DNA of 64,000 nt. Source: Himantopus leucocephalus (Eukaryota; Chordata; Aves; Charadriiformes; Recurvirostridae). The translations under genes were made by a program, and so were the position numbers. Of this stretch, positions 38,901 through 52,818 are shown one piece after another. Below the pieces are notes generated by a model that was not told where the DNA came from, did no database searches, and worked only from the letters and a program-made list of their open reading frames with translations. Each line of letters opens with the position of its first letter. The first letter of the stretch is position 1. The stretch covers positions 37,033,130-37,097,129 of the forward strand of contig RSEF01000003.1 in the NCBI GenBank assembly GCA_003993805.1. The letters are read 5' to 3'.

Positions 38901-41098
38901 AGACAGTGGAAAACAAAATATCGTGGCTGTGGTTTTTAAATATTGAACAGGAGAAGGGTGAATACGTTCTCTGCTTCTTAAGTCTAAACATGCTCATTCC
39001 TTCTGATCTTTTTTCTCTTCCCAGCTTGCGAGACAAATGAAGTCTTAAAGGATCTGATCGCATTGGCCATACCTCAGATGTAATCTGCCCAAAGCTGCTG
39101 AATATAAGCAGTGTAGCAGAGAAAAAGAAGGCAAATTATTGTCACAGGGCACAGCAGGCCCTCTTCAGCTAGTAGGAAGGTACCTCTTCAGCTAATAGGA
39201 TGATCCAGACACAGCAGCAGCAAACAAACAGACATGCACGTGGATAAAGCATCATGTTTTAAAACCATTCAAATCTTCCACTAATTTGCTGTGGCCTTTT
39301 CAGACCTGATCATCACATTTCTTGCCTGAATTTTTGTATATCACCACATTTGCTGTATTAAGACATGCTTGTTGGCTGTTTCCAGAGGACAGAAAGACAT
39401 TCCAACCTCCCATCTCATTCTCTTTCCCCATTTTCTCTGGCACCATGATTCAAAAAGTAACATTTAGTTTCCTTTTTTAAGCTTTCCACAAAGCATTGGA
39501 AGCTGCTCACTGCAAAAACAGCTCTGTGTAAGACACAGGGCACTGATTCTCCACCGTGCTTCACCAACACGTGGTGGATGTTCATGCACACAAGTTAAAC
39601 TGAGCACTGTGTTTGGGACCAAGAAGGGAATGTTCTCTGTGCTCAGACAGGTAGGAAATATTAAAGAATTTTTGCTTCGGTTAGGAAAGGACAACCTGTT
39701 TTCTGAAGAGGACCCATGAGTTTGGGGAAAAAAAATCCCAACTGCCTCAGAAATCTTGGTTTCTAGCAATGTCCTCATGCTGCCCTGCTTTCTGCCTCTA
39801 GTCCACTATGGGGGTGGTTTTGGCCCTCATAACTTGTGCATTTACTGCAAAGTTACAACAACTCTTGTGGTCTATGCTGTTTCTGTAGGAGGTATCCTTC
39901 CAGTTTAAACTTCTACCCATTGCTGCCTGCACTTGCAGATGAGTAGACTTATTAACACATTGTCCCTTCTAGTTTAATATTCTTGTGTAAATGAGAAATT
40001 CTTTGGTTTTGAAACCGTGTAATTTTAATCAAAACATAAATTTCTATTAAGTTTATAGCAGAAAGTTATCTGAGGAGCAGGATGAACTTTCTAATCAACG
40101 CAGCAGAAAGAGAAAAATGGAAAACTGGAATGTGTCAGCTTCAGAACAGATGTTTCAGCACAACTCCAATTTACATAACATTTTTTCTAAAGGTCTCATT
40201 TTCTTTTCAGTGCACAACTGAAACAAATTTGGAGAAAGTTGTTGGGAATAAATAGTTGTCCTTCCTCAGCCTGCTCCAGTTCTTGTTGTCCTGTCAATGC
40301 TTGCCAAGGTTTGGCAGCACAAGCTGAGGTTTGGCATGAAGACAGTGAGGAAATCCTCCTTTCTTCTAACTCTGCTAAATTCATGGGCTTATCCTGAGGC
40401 AGCTCCTGGAGCCGCAAGGTGCTGAGAAGGCCTCATTCAGTAGTGCAAGTTAGGGTGCTAACTTTTCCCCAAAGGCCAGCTGTGTCTTCGCCAGAGTAGG
40501 AGCCCTGCTGGAGCCCTTACTGGAGTCTTTGAAGTGCTCTACTAACATGAAGCGAGTTGCATTTTATTCTGGACATATTTAGGAGGGAAAAAAAAAACAC
40601 CAAGTAAACAAACAAACTCAAACAGAACAATCAACTCAAAGTACTCTGACGTGATATTGCCAGAATCCACACTGCTCCAAGCAACACCAGCCACTAGATC
40701 CTTAATACTTTAAATTACCAAAGTCTGAAAAGACTGCTACTGTCTTCAGGTCTGTAAGGGGTGAAAAACATCTATCTAGCATCTCTTGAAATCTAGAATC
40801 CAAAACTCATCTGCCTGTCCCTGGGATCTTGGTGTCCCTGTCATTGTGCTTCATGGTTTAGCACCTTAAGGGACAACTACTGAATGCATCATTGCTAGCT
40901 TATAAAGATAAAGTGGAAGGAATTAATGTAGATTTAAGACAGAAAACTCACTCAAGGCAATACTCCTCAGCCTCCTTTTCCATGCTACGGAATAAAATTT
41001 GCCAACGTTTCCTGAAAGTTTCTCCCTTACTTCTCCCCATTAAGTCAGACCAGGATGTGTTCTTTATGTCTGACATATCTTATTCTGCTGCTAGTGAT
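35994..41098. other. noncoding DNA, nothing identified
   Basis: AT-rich unique sequence with a T run near 38278-38291 and no recognisable gene. The frames at 38314-38723 and 39464-39778 (up to 104 codons) show no motifs. Confidence 0.65.
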
Positions 41099-41099
41099 C

Positions 41100-41309
41100 T
41101 TCCATTCCATTCCATTCCATTCCATTCCATTCCATTCCATTCCATTCATTTCCTTCCTTCCTTCCTTCCTTCCTTCCTTCCTTCCTTCCTTCCTTCCTTC
41201 CTTCCTCCCTCCCTCCCTCCCTCCCTCCCTCCCTCTCTCCCTTCCTCCCTTCCTCTCTTCCTTTCTTTCTTTCTTTCTTCCTTTCTTCCTTTCTTCCTTT
41301 CTTCCTCCT
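41100..41309. repeat. composite ATTCC pentamer and polypyrimidine microsatellite
   Basis: Nine exact copies of TCCAT fill 41101-41145. After a short break come TTCC repeats (about 41151-41204), then CCCT repeats (to about 41233), then mixed CTTC/CTTT repeats to 41309. From 41149 to 41309 the plus strand has no purine at all (161 bases). The successive zones suggest slippage and point mutation from one founding repeat. The minus strand is GGAAT then GGAA, similar in unit to the GGAAT repeats of vertebrate satellites. Long open frames on both strands here (serine/leucine/proline on one, lysine/arginine/glycine on the other) are artefacts of the repeat. Confidence 0.97.
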
Positions 41310-44300
41310 AAAAGGTAGGAAAAATTCATAGGGAACAAACTTCACAGAGCCTCTAAGAGCTACGTATGTATGCATATGTGAGGTTTCATCCTATACAGAC
41401 TGAAGGTACCTTCTTGCAATACTTTGTGAGACACCTCTCTTTTTTCTCCAGCTTATTTTCTCAATTACTGATAACGCTGGACCTGTTTACCAGAGTAACT
41501 CAATAAGTAAAGCCTTCTTACTGTAACTATACAGGACACCTATGGTACAGCATACGCCTCTTGTATAGTACATCAATTATCTTCTGTGTTAATGACAAGG
41601 AAGAGAAATAATTGCCTGCTTAAATCTCATGTAGTCCTCAAGTAAAAACTACTGCAATAACTGAAAATGCTAGCAAGAAGTTTATGATCCAGGAAAGGGA
41701 CTTTTAAAAGCCTCTAATCTGATACATCTATTTCCTTATCTCAGTCTGTGCTTAACTCCTATTAAAGTTACATGCAAACTGCGAGAGGAGATCATACCCC
41801 TAAAGGTTTATTTTTTATTGTATGTCCTCCAAAGTTTCATAATCTTCATGAATTTTCTTACTAGAATTGTGAAAAGATGTTTGAATCTATTACATGTTCT
41901 TCTTTAAAAATTTTCTTCATAAATTGAAAGCTTGTAAATACCTCTCTCCCCCTTCTTTGGGGCTGCTGGTATTTGAGCAACATCTTGCTTTCACTGAAAG
42001 AGAACTGGTGAAAGGAGAATTCTGCTTAGAATTGCAGCTAGAAAGCTTCTGTGAATTTGTGAAATGCCATTTTTATACGAGGCAGAGAAGGATCTTGGAC
42101 AATTTTCAGTACTGGAGAGGCTTGAAGGGGACAAAAGTCAGCTGTGGTTAGAAAAGGGGTGTGAATAGTTTTAAGTATGGGAAGAAAAAGAAAAAAAATA
42201 TTTTGTTATTAAAAAAGGTACATAGTATACAGAAGAATTAAACTGGACAGGTGAAAAAAACCTTCTAGTGAGTGCAGAGCACTGAAATGACTATTGAAGG
42301 TCTTTAGGAAAGTTAGAAAAACATGCAAAAAGAATAATCAATCTGCTTTGGTGGGCAACTCTTAATGTCCTTTCCAACATTATGATATATGATGGCTATT
42401 CCACATAATAGATTTAATTTATCTTACAAGCTTTACTGTGTCTCTCATTCTGCCTACAATATTTGTCGCTTTTTGTATTCTTCCAACAAACATCTCAAAC
42501 TTCTCAGCTATTCCAGTGAGCTGTTACCTGTTTAGAAGTTTATAATTCACAACATCTCCTCCTTCCCTTGTTCATGCATGATAACATATTTAAAAGTTTA
42601 ATTTCTGTGGTAACCAAACCCTTTATCTCTGAGGATTTGCCACATATCTTTTTCTTGGTGGTGCCTGTGTTCCACACATGTTTTCCCTTCAGTCACGCTG
42701 ATGAAAGTTACTTGCATCAAAAATAAAATCCAGCATAACTGTGAAACTGGGGTCACAGAATTTTGGTTTTACTCTGGAGATGTTTTTTACACCATCCATC
42801 TGTGGGCCCTTGGGTAAGTCTCTAGACTAATCCTAAGGGCTCTGTGAAAGATATTAAAGCAAACAAACCTACCTATTGACAGTAGGGTTAAACTCCCTAA
42901 ACAGGAATGTACCAGCAATGTTTTAGGGGACTTGCAATTTGAAAGTGTTTACTTTAGAGTAATACACCTGCAATTTTAAATTTTCATTGTGAATACTTTG
43001 GTGTGACTTCCATTAGATCTTTAACCCTGACAGCACCTCATGATTTAGCAGGAAAGGTACAGTCATGAGACAGCAGTAGGTTGGGGGAATTGTATGAGAC
43101 CAATTTGAATCTTGCAACTTGGATCGTGACCAGAAGGCGGCCTTATTTCACACAAGAAGTTCTGGTTTATGTCACATGACAGCAGGGAGAAATCCTTTTC
43201 CAATGGTCTGAGTCATTATCTTTCAGTCTGAATCAAAAAACAAAGGTAGCACTAAAAACCAATACCTTTAAGATGAACAAAATTAACAAAAAATAAAAAA
43301 AAAGGCAAAATTTGCGTAGGTGTTTATAGCAGATACATGTGAAGCAATAAAGCTGGATTCATGGGCTTAAGTGTATCTCATTTAACTTTCACTGCTGATA
43401 GCCAGGAACCCAGTCCCAGCAAGTTTTCCTGGCTCTCCTTGGGTCATGGAGGGACAGCTGAGGCAGGAGGGCAGGGCTGGCTCACCACTGGAGAGTGCTC
43501 TGACACCCACCCCAGGGCGAGACAGATGGCTGGTCTTGGCTCTCCTAGACAAGATGCCTGACCTTCATACAACTGAAGGTATCTGAGGTGGAAGCCTCCC
43601 ATGGCAATAAGAAAATCTGACTTTACAGGTAAACAAATGCCCAAAATAGCACCGTGAAACTGTCTGCACATCTCTACCATTACAGTTATAAGTCTGTGTT
43701 TCTGACTGCATAAGGAGATACTATGAAAGTCAGAAAACTGAGGTTTTCAGTCCTATTCTCAAGACTATTATTCATGGAAAACAAGAACTTAAATCCTTTG
43801 CTGAAGCCTGGATATGCACTGGGCTCACTGAAACATTCAAGAACACACAAAGCAGCAAGATTTTTACATCTGCTGAGTTAAACATTAGTAATTTATATCT
43901 TCTGGGGCAACAGAACAATTTAATCTCCAAAAGCTCAAGTCTGAAGTTGAACTGTTAAAGTTTTCATGGAGTTTTGAAAGAGATAACTAACCACCGTAAC
44001 GGTTCTTGAAGAAAAAAAAAAAAATTCTTTCTTTGAAACCATATTCTTAAAATACGCTGCCGTCTCCTAGTCACAATTAAGAATTTTTAAGTATGCCAAT
44101 TAGACCGTGCCTTGTCGTTAAGAAATTTTCACTGCACTTCTGAGCAAAATGATGTGGGAATCAAGTCAATTCTCAGAAGGGGCTCAAAAAGCTTTTAAAA
44201 TAATTTTTCTGATGCATGAAAGCATAATCTAAATGGAGCTGTGTTTTCACATGAGATTTTGTTCCTTAATGTATGATGTATTAAGTAATACTGCTTGTAG

Positions 44301-47300
44301 CAATAGTCCAAAGAGTTTCAAGAGGCACCAAGAAGTTTGTTTAAGAGCTGGTAGCAAAAAAATTTGCTAATTCTTTCTACAGAGCAAACATCACTGTAAA
44401 ATATTTTTTTCTTTTTACCTTTCAAATAGCTTTTAACTGCTGGCATGTTTGCTTTACATGGCACATAAGCTTAAGCGTATGTGAACACCTAGGCACTGTA
44501 AAGGTGAATCATTTCAAGGGCTGTTTCTATTTAAGCTTTTGCTTTAAGGAAAGAAGGACTAATGGCATCAGGAGCTCAGCCTGTCAGACTGCGAGACAGC
44601 CTGGAGGTTCAGCAGGTGTGAAGACCACTCTCTCCAGCGGCTGGAGAGGTGGGAGGTAGCAAGACTACCCATCACCTGGCTGTCAGGATGTCAGGGAACT
44701 CTCTGACTTTTTTTGCCCCTCGAAGCACCAACTACTTCCTAGGACCATGCATTATGGGAGAAAATTGCATGCAGCTTACATGCAAGGCGTAAGGAGCATT
44801 GCATGGAAAAGATGTTTAGAATTTTCCTACCGGCATTATATTTAAAATAGTTGGTTGTTTCAGAGCCTATGGCTGTTTCTTATGAGGTCCTGTGAATAAA
44901 ATTCACTAAAGTGAATGAAATACCTGAAAGTGGGTGCAGAATCACAGTACAATATAAATGTCACAAGTTCCATGAAGACATAAGAAATTTTGTGGTGATA
45001 TTGTAGTAGGAGGAGGTCACAAAGTCCTTACACACTGTTCCTTTGTCCCCCACATTCTTGTTTGAAGTACAAAAGGTCTCAGAATAATAAAACACACATA
45101 TAAACCTACTCCCTTTACAGACTTAGTCTCAAAAAAATGTTCGCTTTTGACTAATTCTTACAAAGAGCGAATAACTTCCACTTGCCTTAGCAGTCTCACT
45201 GACACCTTGGGCCCACAGGACCCCCTGCTCTCACCAGCTCCCCCCCACACTGTCCCCTCCCTCCCGTATGTCTCCTCAACCCTACGGTGAGTGATGTCAC
45301 TCCTGGAAGTTGGTCTCCATCTCCATTTTCATCAATTCCTAGCCAATCTCTCGGAAAGACTTTATAATTAATATCAAAATACACGTGAAAAGCAGAGTTA
45401 GCAAATGTTTTGCATGTCGTTCCTCCCAATGCCAAGGTTTCTGACTTAAACAGAATAGCCCTGAAAATTTAACACCTTATCCTCTGTAGGAGCATCAGGA
45501 GATTTCTCCCAGTAAAATGCTATCTGGTAACTAGGCCATAATGGATTCCTGAAGGATTACAGAAGTAATTTTATTATCTCATGCAAATATTCAGTTGATA
45601 CTTGCATAAATTTTTAAATTAAACTGCCATTGAAGATTAAAAATTAACCCGAATGTATTACTCTGGTCCTAAATGGAGGAGACAGAGAGGATAAGAAATA
45701 CAAGCTGTCTTGTGCTGAGGATAAGTTTCTGAAATAAAACATCCAGTACTGTGCCCCAGAGTGATAAAAAGGACAGCAAAAGAGGCAGGAGAATGCTACA
45801 GCCCAAACACCTGCTACTATTCAAATCTAGCTTATGCTGAGTTTCAGCGTAGAAATTTATTTTAAAAAAGAGAGGAGAAATACATATGAAGCTCGCAGTA
45901 TGAGGAAATGGAGTCACAAACTGCCTGCAGTGTCTTAAAAAATATCTCCATAGAAGCCTTTTCTTCTTTTCTTATATTTCTTAATACCTGTTTTGCATAA
46001 AGTGATTAGTACATATAAATTGAAATAATTAAATAAACTTGAAATAAATATTGGAAATAAATACCAGTATGACTTTAAACCAATCAGATAATTTAGTTAG
46101 CAATTAGTTGATACCATAGCAATACATGCACTACAAGACCCTTGATATCTTCCCACCTGTGGCAAAAACACATCCATGTGAGTATCTTTTACTTAATTTG
46201 TACATTTCTTTCCTGTTCCAGTAAAAATCAACTCTGCTTCCACCCTGAATATGCTGTTCCAGTTAAAAATACACTGTGTTTATATTTGCCTTTGTTACAG
46301 ACCATGGGTTGATACTTCAGTGCTCTCATCAACTTTCAGATGATCTTTATAAGGAATATAAACTTTTGGGGTTTTCTCTTGAGGCTACATTGGCTGCATT
46401 TCATTACAGACGTAATTTTACCTCATTATTCTGGAAATCGGGCTTTTGGAAACAGCTTTCTAGCTTTTATCCTTATGCAGAATATTTTCATGTGATTATA
46501 ATTCACGTATTTTCCACAACTCTGACTAAAAACATCGTCTTGGAGATCAATAAAACCCCAAAATCTGTACAATGGAGCCAGCTATTTACACATAAACGTG
46601 AGCAGCACCCCACCACTTCACGACAGAAATGACAAGATCAGTGCCTCTGTTAATCTCCTTTTCCAGTTTATTCAAGTAGTATTTCAGTTAATTTATAGAG
46701 TTTTGCTTGGGGTGACTGATTTGCCCCTGCTAAGGTTTGTGTGGGTGAGTGGCCGTGTGGGGGGATGATGCGGTGTGTGCAGAGTTTATTACAGCATTGA
46801 AAGAAAGATCAGTTAAAAAAGAAGTGACTTGTACTAAATGCTGGTAATGGCAGAAGACAGGACTATTTTTAATCTCCTGTGAGTTCCACCACTGTGTGCC
46901 ACCTTCTGGGAATTTCATCTCCTTAGTCTTGAATTTCCTTCTAGTTACTTGATTTCAGTGTCCTGGTGGAATATAATGTTGCCACAAGCAGTCTACTAAG
47001 TAGGTTGTGCCAGCCTGCAGGGCAACTTGAAACATCAGGCTTGAGGCTGGAGCCTGTACCCCTGTGGCCAGCCAGCCCCGGCCATGGGGCTGGGCACCCC
47101 GGGAAGCCCCCCTGCCTGGCAGCATCTCCTCTGGACACAAGGTTTAATCCTAACAAGTGAACGGCAGCAACTTAAATTATTGCACTGACTTTTTGGAAAT
47201 CACAAACAGCAAAACAAGAGCTATATTTTGTGGATGAAGCCAGGGCTATTTCAGAGGCAGGAGAGGTGGAACGCCTGCCCGGTTCAGGAACCCTTGATGT

Positions 47301-50300
47301 TATAATGCCTCCTGTTTGGGTAGAAGAGCACACTGCTGTCTGCTACCCTCTTTAAAAGTTACAGCAACTACTCTCCAGATGTATTGCCAGTGCGTGCAGC
47401 AGTCAGGTGGAGCTCATCCCAGGTCCCTAAATGAAGAACAGGTGCTGCCACCAGCTGTAGCAGTGTCCCAGAGACATGTAAGGGAGAGCAAAGCATGAAC
47501 ACCTCCCTCCTGCAAACACCTACAGGAGCCTGAAGCTCTTCCTGATGGAGAAACGTATCTTCTCTGGTCTGTGCTACAAGAGAGAACGCAGTGAGAAATG
47601 ATTTTATTTTATATTCTATAAGTTGCTACATCTGTAAGCTGATTAGAAGCTGTGAATATTTTAATTTTCTTCTAGGAGAAGTAAAAGACCATTTGCAGGC
47701 ATTTCAAAGGTACTCAGCTTTACCTGCATGAGCAGTCACACTACAATTCTCCAGGCAGTTTGCAGGGATGGGTACCTGCGTACAGGATCAGCCTCATATG
47801 CAGTGTTTGCAGAGCCCTTTTAATTGCAAGGGGTGTCAAGATCTTATGGATAGAGGTGACTTCCTAAAAAGGGGTAGAGCTTATTTTCTGTGTTTCTCTG
47901 ATTCATAGCACTGACTGACCTACTGTCCTTAAAATTAAATGCAATAGAACTGTTAACCTAAACAAGGATCAGCTGTAGGATTCACATTTCTTAGGATCAG
48001 GACATGATTTTTTATATTGCAGTGTCTAATGAAGCTATTTACAGAGCTTTCTGATTAAGTGTGAAATATATATAGAGATAATAAACCTGATCAGATACTC
48101 GCCTCAAAGTTTAGTTTCAATCCAAAGTTTATTTAAAACAGAGAGTGCCAGGCAGACTGTTCTCTTGAGATTTCCCCTGCTATCTCTGAATATTTCCAGT
48201 AGTTGTTGATCCTGTCCAGGAAATCCTGAAAGAATTTCTTCTCATGAGATTGAAGTGTCTTACATGTGTGCACAGGTCTTATTTTCTTTATACCTGGAAA
48301 AATTCTGAACTACAGCTTTCTCACAGAAGTCTTCTGACACTTTGAAAGAAAAGAGGAAATCTGAATGACGTTGAACATAAAAATGTATTCTCTGGGACCT
48401 GATAATTTATCCATTACATAGAATACTACGCATTACATTTCTTCATGGTTAATAATTAGATACACTTATGAACTCATTTTATCTTCTGAAAAAAGTACTT
48501 CTTATTCATCAGTGCGCCCTGAATAATTCAGATTAATAAAGTCACACCATAGGGTTAGGAGATGACTTTTGACATCAGTTTTGGTCGTATAAGTCATGCA
48601 GTTCTGTTGGAGTTTGCTGAACTTTGGAGCATTTGAAACCAGAATTATTAAGACACAGAAGTACCTGTATGTAAACAATTTATATGCTAAGCTCTATCTA
48701 TTGTTTTAGATAAAAGAGCACTTTCACATTATTTGTATTAGCAGAAATTGCTATGATATGAAGTGACCTTTCAGTACTATGAAGCAATAAGTACGAGGAG
48801 AAAAAACCCCAATAATTTAATCAGCTGCAGTTATCTATACTGTCTTCAATCAGACATATGTTGTTATCCCGAATATGAGTAAAGATGAGGTGAATGCTCA
48901 CTTGATGTGCATTGTTTCAGCCGTTCTTAATGAGAAGATTTATTTTCAGTGCAATTAATGATTTCTTCTTTTTAAGATTTTAACGGTAGATAAGAAAATA
49001 CAACAAAAAGCATCACTTTGCAAGAATGCTGTGGCACGTTTGAATTCAACAGCTGTTTAGTGCACATGTTCAGGCAGCAGCAAGATGTTAATAAATCCCA
49101 TTAATTCCCTTCCCCCTGAGGTCTTTGCTGACTGTTTGACTGACAAAGTTCTGCCTTTATTAGTTATGACAGATCAGGCTTTGGTTTTCATCTCTCTGGG
49201 GAAACATCACACTGTTGTTTTAAGGTGAATTGCTCAGTTCAAGTAAAGAAACTGCCTTAAGCTCTCAAGACAGTTAATGCAGGGCAGCTTTTTAGTCAAA
49301 CAGTTTCACGCTTTCTCTGGCAGTAGGGATATATTGATTATTGAGAAAGGGGAAGAGAGCAGATGGGATGGACAAGGATCCTCCTGGGGTTTCAGTCCAA
49401 AAGGCCTGGAACAGGTGTGTGAACACGCCGTTTCCCTGGGCTCCAAAAACTTGCACCTCAGAAAGATGAATGAATTACTTTGCCTTTCCCCTTCTCTTCT
49501 AACTTGTTTAATTTTTATTATTTTTAACATCATTCCTCTGCAAATACTTAGACATCCAGCCACTACGGTGCAGATTGGCACAGCTGGGACGTCCCAAAGG
49601 TCATGATGTTTCTGCCCCGGCTTCACTTTCCCCTCCTGCTGTACATGTGTACCTGTAGGCTCACCCAAAGAGCTGAGACAGGATATGGAGTTGGAGAATA
49701 AAAAACCCAAACTTATCTAACCCTGGCGTTCTGAAAACACATCTCTCCAAATAAAGAAGTATAGATTGTGCTTGAAATCCAAAAACTGGGTATTATAAAA
49801 AGCTGGTCTGGGATAGCTCATTTGTTTATTACATGCTAAGGAGAAAGAGACAGAAATGAGATTGCCTTAGAGCCATATAGGCTTGTGTAATGGCATACCT
49901 CCTCTACGTTTTGTGTCCTCCACTTAACTTTCTGTCTGCTGTTGGACTATCTCTGCACATTGAGTAAGGATACCACTGGACTTCCCACAATGACAACCAC
50001 AACTCGTACAGTTAAACTGGAAGGCAATGAAATGCGTGAGTAACTCAAATTGCTGTCTCTGTTGTACATGACAATGGGCAGACATCAACAGTGAACCAAG
50101 TTGGAAATTTTTCTTTTCGTTTTTAAAACCTGATGAATTTCAGTCCTCAGTAGCACTGATTAGTTGAAATAATTTTATAATTTTATCCTGGGAAGCTTTC
50201 AGTATTTTTCTCTTCAGCCTCACTACTGCTTTGTTTCACTCCTGTAATACTTAATGTAATAGATTTATAGTGTTTTCCTATTAATATAATTAAACAATCA

Positions 50301-52818
50301 ATCTTGTAGAACACCTTGCCACGCCCTGATGTTAGCTTTCCACAATTTAAAAAAATGGACTATGCACAAATCCTTTCACAGCTGAGCCATTTTTAAGGCA
50401 TTGAAGGCATTTCTCACCATGGGATCACTGCACAGTCTTATAATGAACTTTTTTTTTTTTTTTAAGTCTTTGCAGTTTACATAAACCTGTTTCCCACTAA
50501 CCTCCATTATTTTCATATGCCCCCAAAATTGCAATAGGTTAGAGGTGGATGTTTTTCTTTTAAAGCAAAAATGCTGCTTTATATCTGAAGTACCACAAAT
50601 CTCTGAAAGTTTAATAATTTTTTTTAAAGATCCATTTTATTGCTGAAATAGGCCTTAATTTTCTGCAGTTCTCTGAAGCAGCAGCTCTGTTTTTACAAAA
50701 CATATATATAATGTTTTATAACATCTTTATCTTCAGGAATTGATTTTATTTTAATATTATTTAGAGGTATTCACCATAAAAAGTAGTATTATAGTTTATT
50801 TACAGGGCAACAGAAATGAGAATGACAACCAGTCTAAGAAGAGCCATTTGAAATACACTATAGGAGCATGACACTGCTCTGTTTCATTGGTGAGTGGTGA
50901 TAGATTTCCTTCCACTGAGTTTCTAATGGATTATATATGCCTGAATTGTTTCAGAAGTTCACTAAAATGTTAATTATGTTTTTAAAAAGCTCTAGCTGCC
51001 TCCTGAATGTTAAAGGTCTTTCAAAGTGATGGTTAACAGTCACATTTTCTTGGGGAAATACAATCAAAGCCAGAAATAATAAAAATGCTGCCCAAGCCCT
51101 GTGAATCCTCCAAGTTTCTCATTTGTCTTCAAAAATATTTCTAAACATAAAAATCCACTATTAGAAAACTCTTGGCAAAATCACAAAAAAATTATGCCAC
51201 TGCTAAACCAAACTGGTATCTGTCCTGTGCTGACATGCTCCCATCAGTCATCTTTGCCAGTTTTTCCTACTGTAGGACATGCTATCAGCAGTGTCACAAA
51301 AGTTACACAAAAATGTCTGCATTTTTCTGGTCTATGCAAGAAAAAAAAGGTTCCCTTGGAAGCAGACTCTGTCTGAAGGTATGAAGTAACCTCCAGCCAA
51401 GCAGGCCTTGTGTAGGTAGTCAGGGTAAGTTTTTGTCCTATAGCTTGTCCAGCTCGGCATTCATGACTAGCTCCCCTTGATAATCATCAGGGCTATTAGA
51501 GTTCAGGACTGAACTTCTACTCCATAAATAAGGGTGGCAGGAGCTACAACCTTTGTGTTGTTTTCCTCAAGCACTCCTAAAGCACAGCCACAGCACCTAT
51601 TGCATCCTAAATCCTCTCAGCTGAGGGAATATGGGAAGTGGCACCACATGGTTGCGTACCGGTGGGATGCTCAGAAACTGAAGGATCTGGTCTTCTGAGC
51701 TATTCCCCTCTCGCTAGCCCCAAATGGTGGAAAAAGCTTAACTGTCACACCTATGTTCAGGGCCATTATGCGTACCTTATCTTTTCTTAGATTAATATTT
51801 TGTGTCAGTTTTCACCTGGGGCTTGCCCCATTTAAAAGAAGGGGACACCCAAAGAAATTAATAGGGAGCAAAGAATTGCCAGCTGGGAGTAGAACAGTAA
51901 TGTGCCACACCAGGGCTTGCTGTAGAGCTGGGATTGTGGTATGTCTGAGAGCAGAAAAATCCCCTTCTTGCATGACCGAGGAAAATGTAATCAGCAGCAG
52001 TACTGGAAAAAAATCTTGCCTAATTACATATTTACACAATAGAGAGAAATAGCATTGGAATTGTTCCAGGTTTTTGGTTACATAATACATGTTTAACAAA
52101 ACTGTCTAATTATAACTGCACATATTTACTCAAGAGATAGAAAAGGCTTCAAAGGAGATTTTCCAACCTCCAGGGAAAGCTTCTTTTTTTTCCCAAACAA
52201 ATTTAATCATTTGCTATTACCCAACACTCTGTGACCTTTCAGTTTATAAATATATAAACCGAATATTATTTAATATTTAATATTCTATAATAATGTTCTT
52301 CAAGTCTCTAAGTATCTAGAGATACTATCTATTTCAACCAATAATATCTTGGAACTCAAGACTGAGGGTGACATTCCTTCTAGAACAGATGAAAATAGAC
52401 CACACAAACAAACACAAGGGCCTCAAAAGTTTCCTTTCTCACAGTGTACCTCTGCAGAATGCAGCCTTACCTACTGAAGCATCAAAATACCTGCCTGTGA
52501 TAACATACAGTGATGTGATGGCTTCTTGGCTAACAGAGGTTGTTGTAATGGGGGTCTCCAGAAACAAAGACAAGCTCTTAACATTAGAGCAGAGATAAAT
52601 GGGAAAAGTCCATCCTGATGAAAAAAAAAACCAAAAAACTTCTGATTTTTAAACTTCCCTCTTGAGTGTGGAAACTACTAAACATACTCTTTCCATCCAT
52701 CCACCCAATGGGATTCCTGCCTCGCCCCACTGCCCTGGGCACACCACTGTGTGGTGGAAAGGGTCAGTGGCCTCTCACTACAGCCCAGATTTCTGCTCCC
52801 TTTCTGCCCCTGTCACAG
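41310..52818. other. long noncoding stretch, no secure gene
   Basis: Mostly AT-rich unique sequence. Two splice-flanked open segments were seen and judged close to chance: plus strand 42693-42813 and plus strand 45194-45286 (see findings). GC-rich islands near 44570-44700, 45190-45300 and 47030-47130 contain short perfect dyads (44630-44638 with 44640-44648; 47072-47079 with 47086-47093). Open frames such as 46276-46632 (118 codons) and 49306-49710 (134 codons, minus) carry no domain I recognise. Confidence 0.55.

Noticed and set aside
40892..41375. Open frames up to 139 codons on both strands over the microsatellite
   Set aside because: They are translations of TCCAT, TTCC and CCCT repeats, which lack stop codons in several frames; both strands are open together, and the peptides are pure low complexity.
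42345..42405. Weak likeness to a CR1 3' end (GTCCTTTCCAACATTATGAT)
   Set aside because: The match is short and lacks the upstream CR1 landmarks; calling it would be guesswork.
44630..44648. Perfect 9-bp dyad CTCTCCAGC...GCTGGAGAG
   Set aside because: Near the chance expectation for the window and not linked to any other signal.
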